Source: Hyphomicrobiales bacterium (GTDB lineage Bacteria > Pseudomonadota > Alphaproteobacteria > Rhizobiales > Rhizobiaceae). From it: a DNA stretch of 64,000 nucleotides. Made by a program: the position numbers and the translations under genes. Position 1 is the stretch's first letter; each line of letters begins with the position of its first letter. The stretch covers positions 186,001 through 250,000 of the forward strand of contig UCIV01000017.1 in the NCBI GenBank assembly GCA_900472575.1. Reading direction: 5' to 3'. Of the stretch, positions 44,436 through 54,273 are shown piece by piece. The notes under the pieces were generated by a model that saw only the letters and a program-made list of their open reading frames with translations, was not told the DNA's origin and made no database searches.

Positions 44436-45818
44436 CTATTCCTTCACCGTATGGCGCAGATGATCGAGTGCTTGGCCCAGCTTCTCGATCACCTCGTGGA
44501 TTTCCGATCGCGTGATAGTCAGCGCCGGCGAGGCCAGCATGCGGTCGCCGGTGGCGCGCATGATCAGACCGTTCTCGACGCAATGATTGCGCACCAGCGA
44601 GCCGATATCGTCGGGCTTTGCGTAACGGCGGCGCGTGGATTTGTCAGCGGCAAGCTGCAGTCCGCCGATCAGGCCAATACTTTCCGCTTGACCGACGACT
44701 TCGTGATCCTCGAGGCTTTTCCAGGCTGAGGCGAAATACGGGCCGATATCGTCGCGCACCCGCTCGACCAGCCCTTCCTCCTCGATGATGCGAAGGTTTT
44801 CCAGCGCGGCTGCTGCGGCAACCGGATGACCGGAATATGTATAGCCGTGGGCGAAATCGCCGAATTCGCTGATCATCACTTGCGCCACGCGATCCGAGAC
44901 CAGTACGCCGCCAATCGGCAGGTAACCCGAGGACAGACCCTTGGCGATGGGTGCGAGATCGGGCTCGACGCCAAAATGCTGGTAACCAAACCATGAGCCG
45001 AGACGGCCGAAACCGCAGATGACTTCATCCGAGATCAGGAGGATGTTGCGGGCCCTGCAGATGCGGGCGATTTCCGGCCAATAGGTGTCGGGCGGGATGA
45101 TGACGCCGCCTGCCCCCTGGATCGGTTCGGCGACGAAGGCGGCGACGCGATCTTCGCCCAGCTCATCGATCTTGGTCTCAAGTTCGCGGGCCATTTTAAG
45201 GCCGAATTCGGCAGGCGTCAGATCGCCGCCATCGGCATACCAGTAGGGCTGGCCGATATGATGGACGCCTTCGATCGGCAGGTTGCCCTGTTCGTGCATG
45301 TGCTTCATGCCGCCGAGCGAGGCACCGGCGACGGTCGAGCCATGATAGGCGTTTTTCCGCGCGATGACCTGCGTCTTCTCCGGCTTTCCGAGCGCCTTCC
45401 AGTAGACGCGGGCGATGCGAAACCATGTGTCGGTCGCTTCCGAGCCGGAATTGGTGAAAAAGACGTGGTTCATCCTTCCACCGGTCTTCGAAGCGATCTT
45501 CTGTGCAAGCAGCGTCGCCGGCGGCGTCGTGGTGCCGAAGAAGGTGTTGTAATAGGGCAGTTCCTGCATCTGCCGGAAGGCTGCCTCCGCGATCGACTTG
45601 CGGCCGTAACCGACATTGACGCACCACAGCCCGGCAAAGGCATCGAGATATTTCTTCCCCGTGGAATCGTAGATATGGACGCCCTCGGCGCGTTCGATGA
45701 TGCGCGTGCCTTTGGCGTTCAGTTCCTTCATGTCCGAGAAGGGGTGGATGTGGTGGGCGGCATCGATGGCTTGAAGATTGGAAATGCCAGGATTGGAAAT
45801 GGCCGGCTTGTCGTTCAT
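44436..45818 (-). CDS. Class III omega-aminotransferase (putrescine-pyruvate aminotransferase-like)
   Basis: 460-aa PLP enzyme of aminotransferase class III. Visible: AFAGLWCVNVGYGRKSIAEA, FFTNSGSEATDTWFRIARVY (cofactor phosphate), FVAEPIQGAGGVIIPPDTYW, the Asp in LLISDEVICGFGR, and the PLP Lys in DLAPIAKGLSSGYLPIGGVL. It resembles SpuC-type putrescine or beta-alanine/pyruvate aminotransferases. It is divergent from a gamma-glutamylputrescine-synthetase-like gene only 80 bases away, supporting a polyamine catabolic role with shared control. Its stop is 3 bases from the stop of the convergent GT39 gene. Confidence 0.9.
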   Translation of the reverse strand: MNDKPAISNPGISNLQAIDAAHHIHPFSDMKELNAKGTRIIERAEGVHIYDSTGKKYLDAFAGLWCVNVGYGRKSIAEAAFRQMQELPYYNTFFGTTTPPATLLAQKIASKTGGRMNHVFFTNSGSEATDTWFRIARVYWKALGKPEKTQVIARKNAYHGSTVAGASLGGMKHMHEQGNLPIEGVHHIGQPYWYADGGDLTPAEFGLKMARELETKIDELGEDRVAAFVAEPIQGAGGVIIPPDTYWPEIARICRARNILLISDEVICGFGRLGSWFGYQHFGVEPDLAPIAKGLSSGYLPIGGVLVSDRVAQVMISEFGDFAHGYTYSGHPVAAAAALENLRIIEEEGLVERVRDDIGPYFASAWKSLEDHEVVGQAESIGLIGGLQLAADKSTRRRYAKPDDIGSLVRNHCVENGLIMRATGDRMLASPALTITRSEIHEVIEKLGQALDHLRHTVKE

Positions 45819-45897
45819 CGCGTCGCTCTCCTGAAGATTGTGCGGTCAATTCTTATCGGCTACGAACGAGGTTCCGCAACCTTAGAGATGATGCTTC

Positions 45898-47229
45898 ATG
45901 ACCGATCGCATTGAGCCCCATACCGAAATCCTGCTCGTCGGCATGAACGGGGATCTGCGCGGCAAACGCATTCCGAAATCAAAGGAGAAAAAGGTGTGGG
46001 ACGGGCTCGTTCGACTGCCCTCCTCCACCCAGTCGCTCGACATATGGGGCGACGACAATGACGATATTACCGGCCTGTCGCTGACCATCGGCGACCCCGA
46101 CGGGCAGTGCGTTCCGGACCCGCGCAGTGCGGCGCCGATGCCATGGGGGCCTGAAAGGTCGACACAGGTTCTGGCCACCATGCACGAGATGGATGGCTCT
46201 CCGAGCTTCATGGACCCACGCGCCATTCTCGCCAATCTGCTGAAGCGTTTCGAGGAACGCGGGCTGACACCGGTTGTGGCGACCGAGCTGGAATTTTACG
46301 TGATGCAGGACGACTGGCGTGAGACCGGCCGCCCTCGCCCGCCTGAAAAGCTGATGTACCGAGACCAGCCGAACGGGTTCCAGCTCTATGACATGAGCGC
46401 CGTCGATGCGCTGGACGAGTACCTGCAGACGGTGCGCCACTGGGCCAAGCTGCAGGATATTCCCGCTGATGCGACGACAGCCGAATTCGGCCCCGGCCAG
46501 TTCGAGATCAATCTTCTGCATCGGGCGGACGCGTTGGCTGCCGCAGATGACTGCATCTATCTCAAGCGCATTGCCGAACAGGCTGCGCGCAAGTTTGGCA
46601 TGAAATCCACCTGCATGGCCAAGCCCTATGGCGATCAGGCAGGCTCCGGCCTGCATGTGCATGCCAGCATCATCGACCGCGACGGCAACAACATTCTGGA
46701 TGCCAAGGGCGGTGATCCGGTGAAGCTGAAGTCGGTGACGGCGGGCATGCTCAAGACAATGCGCGATGCGCAGCTGATCTTTGCGCCCTTTGCCAATTCC
46801 TATCGCCGTTTCCAGCCGGGGTCGTTTGCGCCGGTCGATATCGACTGGGGTTTCGGCCATCGCGGCACGGCGGTGCGAATTCCCGACGCCAATGGGCCGG
46901 CTGCACGCGTGGAGCACCGGGTCGCAGGCGCCGACGCCAACCCCTATCTGCTGCTCACCGCCATTCTGGGTGGCATGTTGATCGGATTGGACGAGGTGCT
47001 CGATCCGGGTCCGGCAACTGAACCCGGTCAGGAACCGCCCGAAGGCACGAAGTGGCTGACGCATGATTTTCTGACCGCCGTCGACGATTTCTCCGCCTCG
47101 CCTTTCATCCGCGATGTGTTCGGCGAGCGTTACCGGAAACTCTATGGCGATACGAAGCGCAAGGAGGCGATCACCTATCTGCGCACGGTCAGCGACTTCG
47201 ATTACCAGACCTATCTGCCGAGGATTTGA
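45898..47229 (+). CDS. Glutamine-synthetase-family protein (gamma-glutamylputrescine synthetase-like)
   Basis: 443-aa member of the GS superfamily, PuuA/SpuI-like. Conserved parts: the metal Glu in VVATELEFYVM, AEFGPGQFEINLLH, GSGLHVHASIID, NSYRRFQPGSFAP, WGFGHRGTAVRIP and RVEHRVAGADANPYL. It lacks the adenylylation loop typical of GlnA. The expected reaction is ATP-dependent coupling of glutamate to putrescine or a related amine. The divergent aminotransferase supports this; no PuuB, PuuC or PuuD genes are present in the window, so the pathway is incomplete here. Confidence 0.9.
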   Translation: MTDRIEPHTEILLVGMNGDLRGKRIPKSKEKKVWDGLVRLPSSTQSLDIWGDDNDDITGLSLTIGDPDGQCVPDPRSAAPMPWGPERSTQVLATMHEMDGSPSFMDPRAILANLLKRFEERGLTPVVATELEFYVMQDDWRETGRPRPPEKLMYRDQPNGFQLYDMSAVDALDEYLQTVRHWAKLQDIPADATTAEFGPGQFEINLLHRADALAAADDCIYLKRIAEQAARKFGMKSTCMAKPYGDQAGSGLHVHASIIDRDGNNILDAKGGDPVKLKSVTAGMLKTMRDAQLIFAPFANSYRRFQPGSFAPVDIDWGFGHRGTAVRIPDANGPAARVEHRVAGADANPYLLLTAILGGMLIGLDEVLDPGPATEPGQEPPEGTKWLTHDFLTAVDDFSASPFIRDVFGERYRKLYGDTKRKEAITYLRTVSDFDYQTYLPRI

Positions 47230-47409
47230 CCCGACAGCAGTTAAGGAATGCGCTCAAGGCAGCGTTAGTCTTTGCGTATATACCTATTATTGCTCGCCAA
47301 TTCTGACAAACAGCAAGAATACGACCAGTCTTTAATCGTTTCATTCAGCCCTCGTTAAAATTCCGACCTCTAATCACATCACCATATTTGATTGGTTTGA
47401 GGGCGGCGC

Positions 47410-48156
47410 ATGCGCGTTATTCTGGTGAAATCGATACTGATCGGAATATTGGCGACGCTTGCCTCGCTTGGGCTGTCTTTTGCGATCGTGCCGCATCTCG
47501 GTGGACAAGTGGCCGGCGCCGGACTGATCATGACGATCGTCTGCCCTTTCGTGATCTCTATTCCCGCCTCGATCCTGCATCTGTGGCAGTCCGACCGGAT
47601 CCGGCGCGCCAAGGCGGAGACGACGGAGGCTCTGGAAAAGCTCGCAGTCGCCTATGAAGACTTAAAGCAGCTTGCTCGCCATGATGGATTGACCGGCCTG
47701 CTCAACCGCACGTCATTTCTCGATGAGTTGGCCTCCCTCAGCCGGCAGGGAGTGACGGGCGGACTGATGTTTCTCGATCTCGACCACTTCAAGTCGATCA
47801 ACGACCGGTACGGGCACGCCACCGGCGACGAGGCCCTGCGCCTGACGGGCAAGCTGCTGGCGGCCCTGCGGACGGAACAGCTCGACATTTCCGGCCGGCT
47901 GGGCGGGGAGGAATTCGCGCTTTTCCAGGTGGGGCTGACGTCAAAGGCGCTGGCACGGCGCTGCGAGGATGTTCGGCAGGCGATACAGGCGATCGACCTG
48001 CGCTCCTCATCCGGCGCCCGTATTCCGCTCTCGGCCAGTATCGGGGCGCTGATGTGCAGCCCCGGATTCGATCCGGACGATTGCCTGAAAGGCGCCGACG
48101 AGTATCTCTACCAGGCAAAGTCACGCGGGCGAAACCAGGCTGTCGCGTCGATATAG
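47410..48156 (+). CDS. Membrane-anchored GGDEF diguanylate cyclase
   Basis: 248-aa protein with two N-terminal hydrophobic segments (about 5-27 and 36-57), a short coiled coil (about 65-90) and a GGDEF domain (about 90-245). The active site GGEEF is at residues 165-169, with the metal-binding Asp in FLDLDHFKSINDRYGH. It should make c-di-GMP. The product-inhibition I-site (RxxD, five residues upstream) reads EQLD, so Arg is replaced by Glu and feedback control is probably lost. GAGGG lies 6 bases before the ATG. No EAL domain is present. Confidence 0.92.
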   Translation: MRVILVKSILIGILATLASLGLSFAIVPHLGGQVAGAGLIMTIVCPFVISIPASILHLWQSDRIRRAKAETTEALEKLAVAYEDLKQLARHDGLTGLLNRTSFLDELASLSRQGVTGGLMFLDLDHFKSINDRYGHATGDEALRLTGKLLAALRTEQLDISGRLGGEEFALFQVGLTSKALARRCEDVRQAIQAIDLRSSSGARIPLSASIGALMCSPGFDPDDCLKGADEYLYQAKSRGRNQAVASI

Positions 48157-48267
48157 GCTTCGCAAAAGTCCCCATTCGCGCCGGGCCATCTTGCTGATAT
48201 AAATCGCAGGTACGGATTGTCGCACCGGTCTGTACGGAAGGCGACAGCGTCGTTGAGGACGTTGGCC

Positions 48268-50616
48268 ATGGACATGATATTCGCATTCCTCCGCACCACA
48301 TTCGCCGCCATCGTCGTGACGATCGCCCTTGGCGGTTCTGCCATGGCGGATGACGCGCCAATGAAGATCATCGTCCATCCCGGCCAGAGCGAGGCCGATG
48401 TCGAGCAAATCCTCGATTTCGCGGCACGAAGCGGCAGGCCTGTGGCGATCGAGGTCGGACAGGCGACGACGGTTTCACCCGGGACTGCGACACCTATTCC
48501 GGCAGCGGTAGCAGGCAATACCGGCACAACGCCCGCGACATTCACGCAAGTCACATCCACCCAAGCTGTATCCCAGGCACCCGCATCTTCGCCACCTGCG
48601 GCACCGGCACCTGCCGCAGCCGCACCAGCACCCGCGCCTGCCCCCATGACACCGACGCCCGAAATGATGGCGACAGACATGGGTATGGCGAAGTGGAGCC
48701 AGTTTTCCGCCGCCTTCATGCGCGGCGCGACGACTGCTCTTTCCGGCGTAGGCAGCCTGCCCACGGCGATGGTGATGGCAGACGAGAAGCTGACCGAGGA
48801 AGGCAGCAGCCATGGCCGCGTCCTGCTTCTTGCGCTCTCGACGATCGCAGCCGCGGCCACCGCGACACTCATTCTGCGGCGGCTGATTGCGGCTGCGTTC
48901 ACGCGGGAAGTTCCGCAGGGAGGGCGAATGACCGGGATTATCGGTCAGAGCATGAGGCGAATGATCGGAGATCTCGCCTCGGTGGCGTTTTTCCTTGTCG
49001 CCACACGCTTTGTGTTTGATCTGCTCGGACCGCAAGGGGAAGCAACGACCCGCATGGTGAGGAGCATCGTAACGGCCATTATCGTGGCGTCGCTCTATGT
49101 CTCGCTTGCGCGGCTGCTGTTCAAGAAAAACCACGGCGGGCGCAGCCTGGTGCCTATCAACAGGCCGGAATGGCATTTCCGCATATTGGTGACCTACGGC
49201 CTGATCAGCGCGGCGATTGCCGAAATGGCAAGGCTTGCAGGCGCTATCGGGATAGACAGCCTGATTATCGACGGCTGGTTCCTGACCGGCAATACGCTGC
49301 TGACACTCTTGAAGCTCTACTGGTTCATCGGTGGGCGCAACGATATTCGCGACGCCTTCATCAGCGACAATCCAGGCATTGTACGCCGGGTTGCCGGAAA
49401 TCTTCTGCCGGAATTTTACGTCGTGACGGCGCTGGCGCTGTGGCTGATCTGTGTGCTGTTTGCCGGAACGCCGAACAGCGCCCGCTGGATCTTCGCCGCC
49501 GGCACGACGCAGATGGCCCTGCTGGCACTGCCGATCCTTGCACTCGGCGCACATGCGCTGGTCGATGATTTTACGCGGCACCATGAGCGGGTGCGAGGTG
49601 CTGGTCTTGGTTCTTCACTTCTCGCAAGCCTCAGGGTGCTCTGCGCGGGTGCCGTGTGGATCGGCGGGTTGCATCTGATCACCGCCATATGGTCGCCGTT
49701 CATGGGCGGACAGGCGGCGGACGCGACGGGCTGGATTCTCTGGCTCGAAAGACTGAGCTTTGCGATCGTGGCAAGCTGGGCAGTGGCGAGTTTCATCTGG
49801 CACTATTCGGAAGCGCTTGCCCCTTCGCCGGCCATCATGCTGCCGGGACATGAGGACCAGAACGAGAAACGCCAGACCAGCAGACTCTCGACGGCGATGC
49901 CCGTCGTGCGCAATCTGGCGCTCGGGGCGGTTCTTGCCGTCGGTGCGCTGGTCATATTGAGCGCTCTCGGGGTCAATGTGGCGCCGCTTCTTGCAGGCTT
50001 CGGCGTGCTGGGCCTGGCGCTCTCCTTCGGCTCGCAGGCACTGGTAAAGGATATCGTGTCGGGCATCTTCTTCATCGCCGAGGACGCATTCCGCATTGGC
50101 GAATATATCAGCACCGGCAGCCAGCAGGGCACGGTGGAACAGATCGCCATCCGCTCGGTCAGGCTGCGCCACCATAACGGGCCGATCCATACAGTGCCCT
50201 TCGGCCAGATCAGCTCTGTCAGCAATTACAGCCGTGACTGGGGCACGATCAAATTCCAGCTGAAGTTCGAGCGGGAGAGCGATCCCGAACTGATCCGCAA
50301 GACAGCCAAGAAGGTCGGCATCGCCATGCTGGACGATCCCGAATTCGGAGCGGATTTCCTAGTCCCCCTGAAGATGCAGGGCATTCAGGATATTACCGAA
50401 ACGTCGATCGTGGTACGCTTCAAGTTCACATCGCTGCCGGGCAATCCGAGCATCATCAAGCGCGAGGCGATCAAGCGGCTGATTTCCGCCTGCAAGGCTG
50501 CGGGGCTGGAATTTGCGTCCAATGCCGTGACGGTGAAATCACGCGGTGAGATGCATGACGATGCGGCGGCCGCTACCATGCTTCAGCCGCTGGCACCGGT
50601 CGCATCGTCTACATGA
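48268..50616 (+). CDS. MscS-family mechanosensitive channel (large, with periplasmic domain)
   Basis: 782-aa channel protein. The signal peptide or first helix is FLRTTFAAIVVTIALGGSAM (cleavage near AMA), followed by a small periplasmic region and a Pro/Ala-rich linker (about 85-135). Several membrane helices follow, then the MscS core: the pore-lining helix is in VAPLLAGFGVLGLALSFGSQ, then ALVKDIVSGIFFIAEDAFRI and the beta domain VEQIAIRSVRLRHHNGPIHT. It opens under membrane tension to release osmolytes. The ATG at 48268 has GAGGAC upstream; the frame opens at 48217. The C-terminus is Ala-rich. Confidence 0.92.
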   Translation: MDMIFAFLRTTFAAIVVTIALGGSAMADDAPMKIIVHPGQSEADVEQILDFAARSGRPVAIEVGQATTVSPGTATPIPAAVAGNTGTTPATFTQVTSTQAVSQAPASSPPAAPAPAAAAPAPAPAPMTPTPEMMATDMGMAKWSQFSAAFMRGATTALSGVGSLPTAMVMADEKLTEEGSSHGRVLLLALSTIAAAATATLILRRLIAAAFTREVPQGGRMTGIIGQSMRRMIGDLASVAFFLVATRFVFDLLGPQGEATTRMVRSIVTAIIVASLYVSLARLLFKKNHGGRSLVPINRPEWHFRILVTYGLISAAIAEMARLAGAIGIDSLIIDGWFLTGNTLLTLLKLYWFIGGRNDIRDAFISDNPGIVRRVAGNLLPEFYVVTALALWLICVLFAGTPNSARWIFAAGTTQMALLALPILALGAHALVDDFTRHHERVRGAGLGSSLLASLRVLCAGAVWIGGLHLITAIWSPFMGGQAADATGWILWLERLSFAIVASWAVASFIWHYSEALAPSPAIMLPGHEDQNEKRQTSRLSTAMPVVRNLALGAVLAVGALVILSALGVNVAPLLAGFGVLGLALSFGSQALVKDIVSGIFFIAEDAFRIGEYISTGSQQGTVEQIAIRSVRLRHHNGPIHTVPFGQISSVSNYSRDWGTIKFQLKFERESDPELIRKTAKKVGIAMLDDPEFGADFLVPLKMQGIQDITETSIVVRFKFTSLPGNPSIIKREAIKRLISACKAAGLEFASNAVTVKSRGEMHDDAAAATMLQPLAPVASST

Positions 50617-50622
50617 ATTCGA

Positions 50623-51561
50623 TCAGATGCCGCTGCCCTGCTGTTCGGCGACTTCCTTCTGCGGGATCTGGTCGACGAGGACCTTCAACTCGCCGGCATG
50701 GATCTTGAGCAGGATATCGCGATCCATCGGCAGGAGTTCGCCATCGATGACGCAGCGGACATCCTTGCGGTGGCGGGGGAAATGCAGTTCCAGCTCGGTC
50801 ACGGTCATCGCCGTCACCGCTTCATTGTCTTTCAGCCGGCCGCGCAGGATATCGAGCGTGAGCTTTGCGACACCGGCAGGCGTCAGCGGATCGGCAATGT
50901 AGAACCCAAGATGGCCGCGGGTCACATCGTCGGCATACATCAGCGCGTCGCTGCCGAATTCGTTGTTGGATACCGAGATCGCCGAAACGCGGCGCACACC
51001 AGTCTTGCCCTCGGCATTGAACTCGACCTCGAATTCCGGCGGGTTCAGCATCACACCGATCGCGGCACGGGCGCTGGCGCGGATTTTTCCCAGACGAGAG
51101 GCATAGCTCATCGAGTTGCGGTAGCGCACCATGCGGGCATGCAGCCCGGCAGAGAACTGGTGGACAAAGCTCCTGCCATTGGCGCTGGCGATATCGACAT
51201 TGCGCACATCCGAATGGGAGAGAACATCGATGGCATCCCAGATATCCAGCGGGATCTTCAGCGAACGGGCAAACAGGTTCATGGTGCCGGCCGGCACGAT
51301 GCCGAGCGCGATGCCACTCTTCCAGGCGATCGAGGATGCGGCAGAAATCGTGCCATCACCGCCGCCGGCGATCAAGCCGTCAACTCCGTTCAAGGCTGCG
51401 GCCTTCTCCATCGTCTCGACAACCTTGTCGCCGGACACGACATGGCACTCGATCTCATGCCCCGCTCCTTCGAACGCCCGCAGGGCATGGGCGCAATAGG
51501 CGTCCATGTCGGTGGTTCGGAAGGTGCCGCCATCGCGGTTGAACACTGCATAAAGGTTCAT
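50623..51561 (-). CDS. Diacylglycerol-kinase-family lipid kinase
   Basis: 312-aa member of the DAGK catalytic-domain family (YegS/BmrU-like). The nucleotide site GLIAGGGDGTISAASSIAWK and the segments GIVPAGTMNLFARSLKIPL and VIDGELLPM are diagnostic. It would phosphorylate diacylglycerol, sphingoid or a related lipid; the substrate is not readable. The gene is convergent with the channel gene, with only 6 bases between stops. Confidence 0.9.
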   Translation of the reverse strand: MNLYAVFNRDGGTFRTTDMDAYCAHALRAFEGAGHEIECHVVSGDKVVETMEKAAALNGVDGLIAGGGDGTISAASSIAWKSGIALGIVPAGTMNLFARSLKIPLDIWDAIDVLSHSDVRNVDIASANGRSFVHQFSAGLHARMVRYRNSMSYASRLGKIRASARAAIGVMLNPPEFEVEFNAEGKTGVRRVSAISVSNNEFGSDALMYADDVTRGHLGFYIADPLTPAGVAKLTLDILRGRLKDNEAVTAMTVTELELHFPRHRKDVRCVIDGELLPMDRDILLKIHAGELKVLVDQIPQKEVAEQQGSGI

Positions 51562-51826
51562 GAACTATCCGGTTTGAAATTTGAGGCGGCGAGACAACGG
51601 GTGGATCAGGAAATGGTTGCGGGACGCGGTCTTATCAAGAGCGCCGCGTTGATAGATGAGCAGAAGATATGTCGATCGCATGTGAAAATTTGACGAAATA
51701 CAATGTTCATCTACCGCACTGCACAATGACATGGTAAGCTGATATCCGCGGGCGGATTTGCGGCCGCAACGGCCAATCGGGCGGGACGGTTCCTGCCTGT
51801 CCCATTCTTCAAGACGATCCGACATC

Positions 51827-53050
51827 ATGACCGACAGCGTACATTCCATGGATGCCGCACGCGCTGCATCCAGCCATCAGACCCTTTCTCCCGTCGCGGT
51901 GCTGCTTATAACCTTCGCCCTTGCAGTGGGTGGCTTCGGCATCGGTACCGGCGAATTCGTCATCATGGGGCTGTTGCCGGACGTGGCGAAGACCTTCGAT
52001 GTCAGCATTCCGATGGCAGGCTATGTCATCAGCGCCTATGCGCTGGGCGTCGTCGTCGGTGCGCCGATCATCGCGGTGCTTTCGGCACGGGTGCCGCGCC
52101 GCACGTTGCTGCTCTGGCTGATGGGCGTATTTGCGGCGGGCAATATCCTGTCCGCCATGGCGCCCGACTTCTGGAGCTTTACCTTCCTGCGCTTCCTGAC
52201 CGGCCTGCCGCACGGCGCCTATTTTGGCGTCGCTTCGCTGGTGGCAGCGTCGATGGTGCCGCCGAACAAGCGCGCACGCGCCGTCGGCCGGGTCATGCTG
52301 GGCCTCACCATCGCGACGCTCCTAGGCACGCCGCTTGCCACGTTCATGGGCCAGCTTCTTTCCTGGCGCGCCGCTTTCTATCTGGTCGGCGGCATCGGCG
52401 CCCTGACGGTCGCGCTAGTCTGGTATTTCAAGCCGAAGGATAAGGTGCAGGAAGGTGCGAGCATCCTGCGCGAACTCAGCGCATTCGCCAAACCGCAGGT
52501 GTGGCTGACGCTCGGCGTCGCAGCCGTCGGCTTTGGAGGCATGTTCTCGGTGTTCAGCTACATCGCCTCGACGACGACCGAGACGGCCGGCCTGTCGGCG
52601 AGCATGGTTGCCGTAGTGCTGGCGCTGTTCGGCATCGGCATGAATGTCGGCAATATCGTCGGCTCACGGCTCGCCGATATCTCGCTAAAGGGTACGATCG
52701 GCGGTTCAATGGTGTTCTACATCATCGTCATGCTGATCTTCGCCAATTTCGCGCAATATCCGATCGTGCTCTATATCACCGTCTTCCTTGTCGGCTGCGG
52801 TTTTGCACCCGCGCCTGCACTGCAGACACGCCTTATGGACGTGGCCGCCGATGCGCAGACGCTCGCCGCCGCCTCCAACCACTCGGCCTTCAACATCGCC
52901 AATGCACTCGGTGCGGCCCTCGGTGGTCTCGTGATCTCCTGGGGCTGGGGTTTTGCGGCAACCGGTTATGTCGGCGTACTGTTTTCGTTGCTCGGGCTCG
53001 GCGTATTCTCCGTCTCGATCTGGCTCGAACGCAAGACCGGTCACGCCTGA
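51827..53050 (+). CDS. MFS transporter, DHA1/AraJ-type exporter
   Basis: 407-aa major-facilitator protein with twelve predicted helices. The DHA1 features are GIGTGEFVIMGLLPDVAKTF in TM1, the loop motif A equivalent LSARVPRRTLLLW after TM2, and RFLTGLPHGAYFGVASLVAA in TM4. This layout matches arabinose/sugar and drug exporters such as AraJ and YdhP. The substrate is unknown. I chose the ATG at 51827 (MTDSVHSMDAARA); a second in-frame ATG lies 6 codons on. Confidence 0.9.
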   Translation: MTDSVHSMDAARAASSHQTLSPVAVLLITFALAVGGFGIGTGEFVIMGLLPDVAKTFDVSIPMAGYVISAYALGVVVGAPIIAVLSARVPRRTLLLWLMGVFAAGNILSAMAPDFWSFTFLRFLTGLPHGAYFGVASLVAASMVPPNKRARAVGRVMLGLTIATLLGTPLATFMGQLLSWRAAFYLVGGIGALTVALVWYFKPKDKVQEGASILRELSAFAKPQVWLTLGVAAVGFGGMFSVFSYIASTTTETAGLSASMVAVVLALFGIGMNVGNIVGSRLADISLKGTIGGSMVFYIIVMLIFANFAQYPIVLYITVFLVGCGFAPAPALQTRLMDVAADAQTLAAASNHSAFNIANALGAALGGLVISWGWGFAATGYVGVLFSLLGLGVFSVSIWLERKTGHA

Positions 53051-53163
53051 GATCTGCCACCACAGGATTTGATAGGGGCCGTACCGAGTGCGGCCCATCG
53101 CTCCTTGCGCCACGCCCAAGTCCGCGCCATCTCTAGTCCTCGATACAGCAAGGGAGATGATCG

Positions 53164-54180
53164 ATGCGCGCCGTGGGTTTCAACCAGAACCAGCCGATTT
53201 CGTCCGAAACAGCTCTGGTCGACATCGACCTGCCGATGCCGGAGGCCAAGGGGCGTGACCTGCTGGTCGAGATCAGAGCGATTTCGGTCAATCCCGTCGA
53301 CACGAAAACCCGCAAAAATGCGGTTCTCGAACCCGGCCAGTACAAGGTACTGGGCTATGACGCGGCCGGTGTGGTCAAGGCGGTCGGCCCGGATGTCAAA
53401 CTCTTCAAACCGGGCGACGAGGTCTATTATGCCGGCGCGATAAACCGCCAGGGCACCAATGCCGAGTTCCATCTGGTCGATGAACGGATCGTCGGGCCTA
53501 AGCCGAAGACGCTGAGCTTCGAACAGGCCGCCGCGCTGCCGCTCACCGCAATCACCGCCTATGAGACGCTATTTCACCGGATGCGGGTGCAGGACAAGGT
53601 GGCGAGCGCGTGGAACGCCGTGCTTCTGATCGGCGGTGCCGGCGGTGTCGGCTCGATCGCCATCCAGCTCCTGCGCGAGCTTTCAGACGTCACAGTAATC
53701 GCCACCGGCTCACGACCCGAGACGCAGGACTGGATCAGACAGCTCGGCGCGCATCATGTGCTCGACCATTCAAAGCCGCTTGCCCGGCAGATCGCAGAAC
53801 TGGCGATCGGTGCACCGGCCTTTGTCTTTTCGATCACCGAGACATCGCAGCATATCGGTGACATTCTCGAACTGATCGCACCGCAGGGCCGTCTCGGCCT
53901 GATCGACGATCCGAAGGAACCGGTCGACGTGCGCCAGTTCAAGCGCAAGGCGCTGTCGATCCATTGGGAAACGATGTTCGCCCGGCCGGTCTTCCAGACG
54001 GCAGACATGATCGAGCAGCACAAGCTTTTGACGCAGGTCGCGGAACTGATCGATGCCGGGAAGATCAAGACGACGCTGTCTGACGTCCTAGGTCCGATCA
54101 ATGCGACCAACCTGAAGGCGGCACATGCCTTGATCGAAAGTGGCAAAACCCGCGGCAAGCTGGTTCTCTCGGGATTCTGA
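53164..54180 (+). CDS. Zinc-type alcohol dehydrogenase-like/quinone oxidoreductase family protein
   Basis: 338-aa medium-chain dehydrogenase/reductase of the zinc-ADH-like quinone oxidoreductase group. It has the GroES-like N-domain (SVNPVDTKTRKN, VLGYDAAGVVKAVGPDVKLF, GDEVYYAGA) and the Rossmann NADPH site LLIGGAGGVGSIAIQLLREL. Zinc ligands of true ADHs are not evident, so it is probably a zinc-free quinone/enone reductase. AGGGAGA is about 5 bases before the ATG. Confidence 0.9.
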   Translation: MRAVGFNQNQPISSETALVDIDLPMPEAKGRDLLVEIRAISVNPVDTKTRKNAVLEPGQYKVLGYDAAGVVKAVGPDVKLFKPGDEVYYAGAINRQGTNAEFHLVDERIVGPKPKTLSFEQAAALPLTAITAYETLFHRMRVQDKVASAWNAVLLIGGAGGVGSIAIQLLRELSDVTVIATGSRPETQDWIRQLGAHHVLDHSKPLARQIAELAIGAPAFVFSITETSQHIGDILELIAPQGRLGLIDDPKEPVDVRQFKRKALSIHWETMFARPVFQTADMIEQHKLLTQVAELIDAGKIKTTLSDVLGPINATNLKAAHALIESGKTRGKLVLSGF

Positions 54181-54273
54181 CAACGCAGCCAGCTCTGTCC
54201 GAACTCTTCCTATACTTACCAAAGCGCAAATTTCTCGCTATGATTGTCCCCTTAAGCCTATGGGGGGGACATC

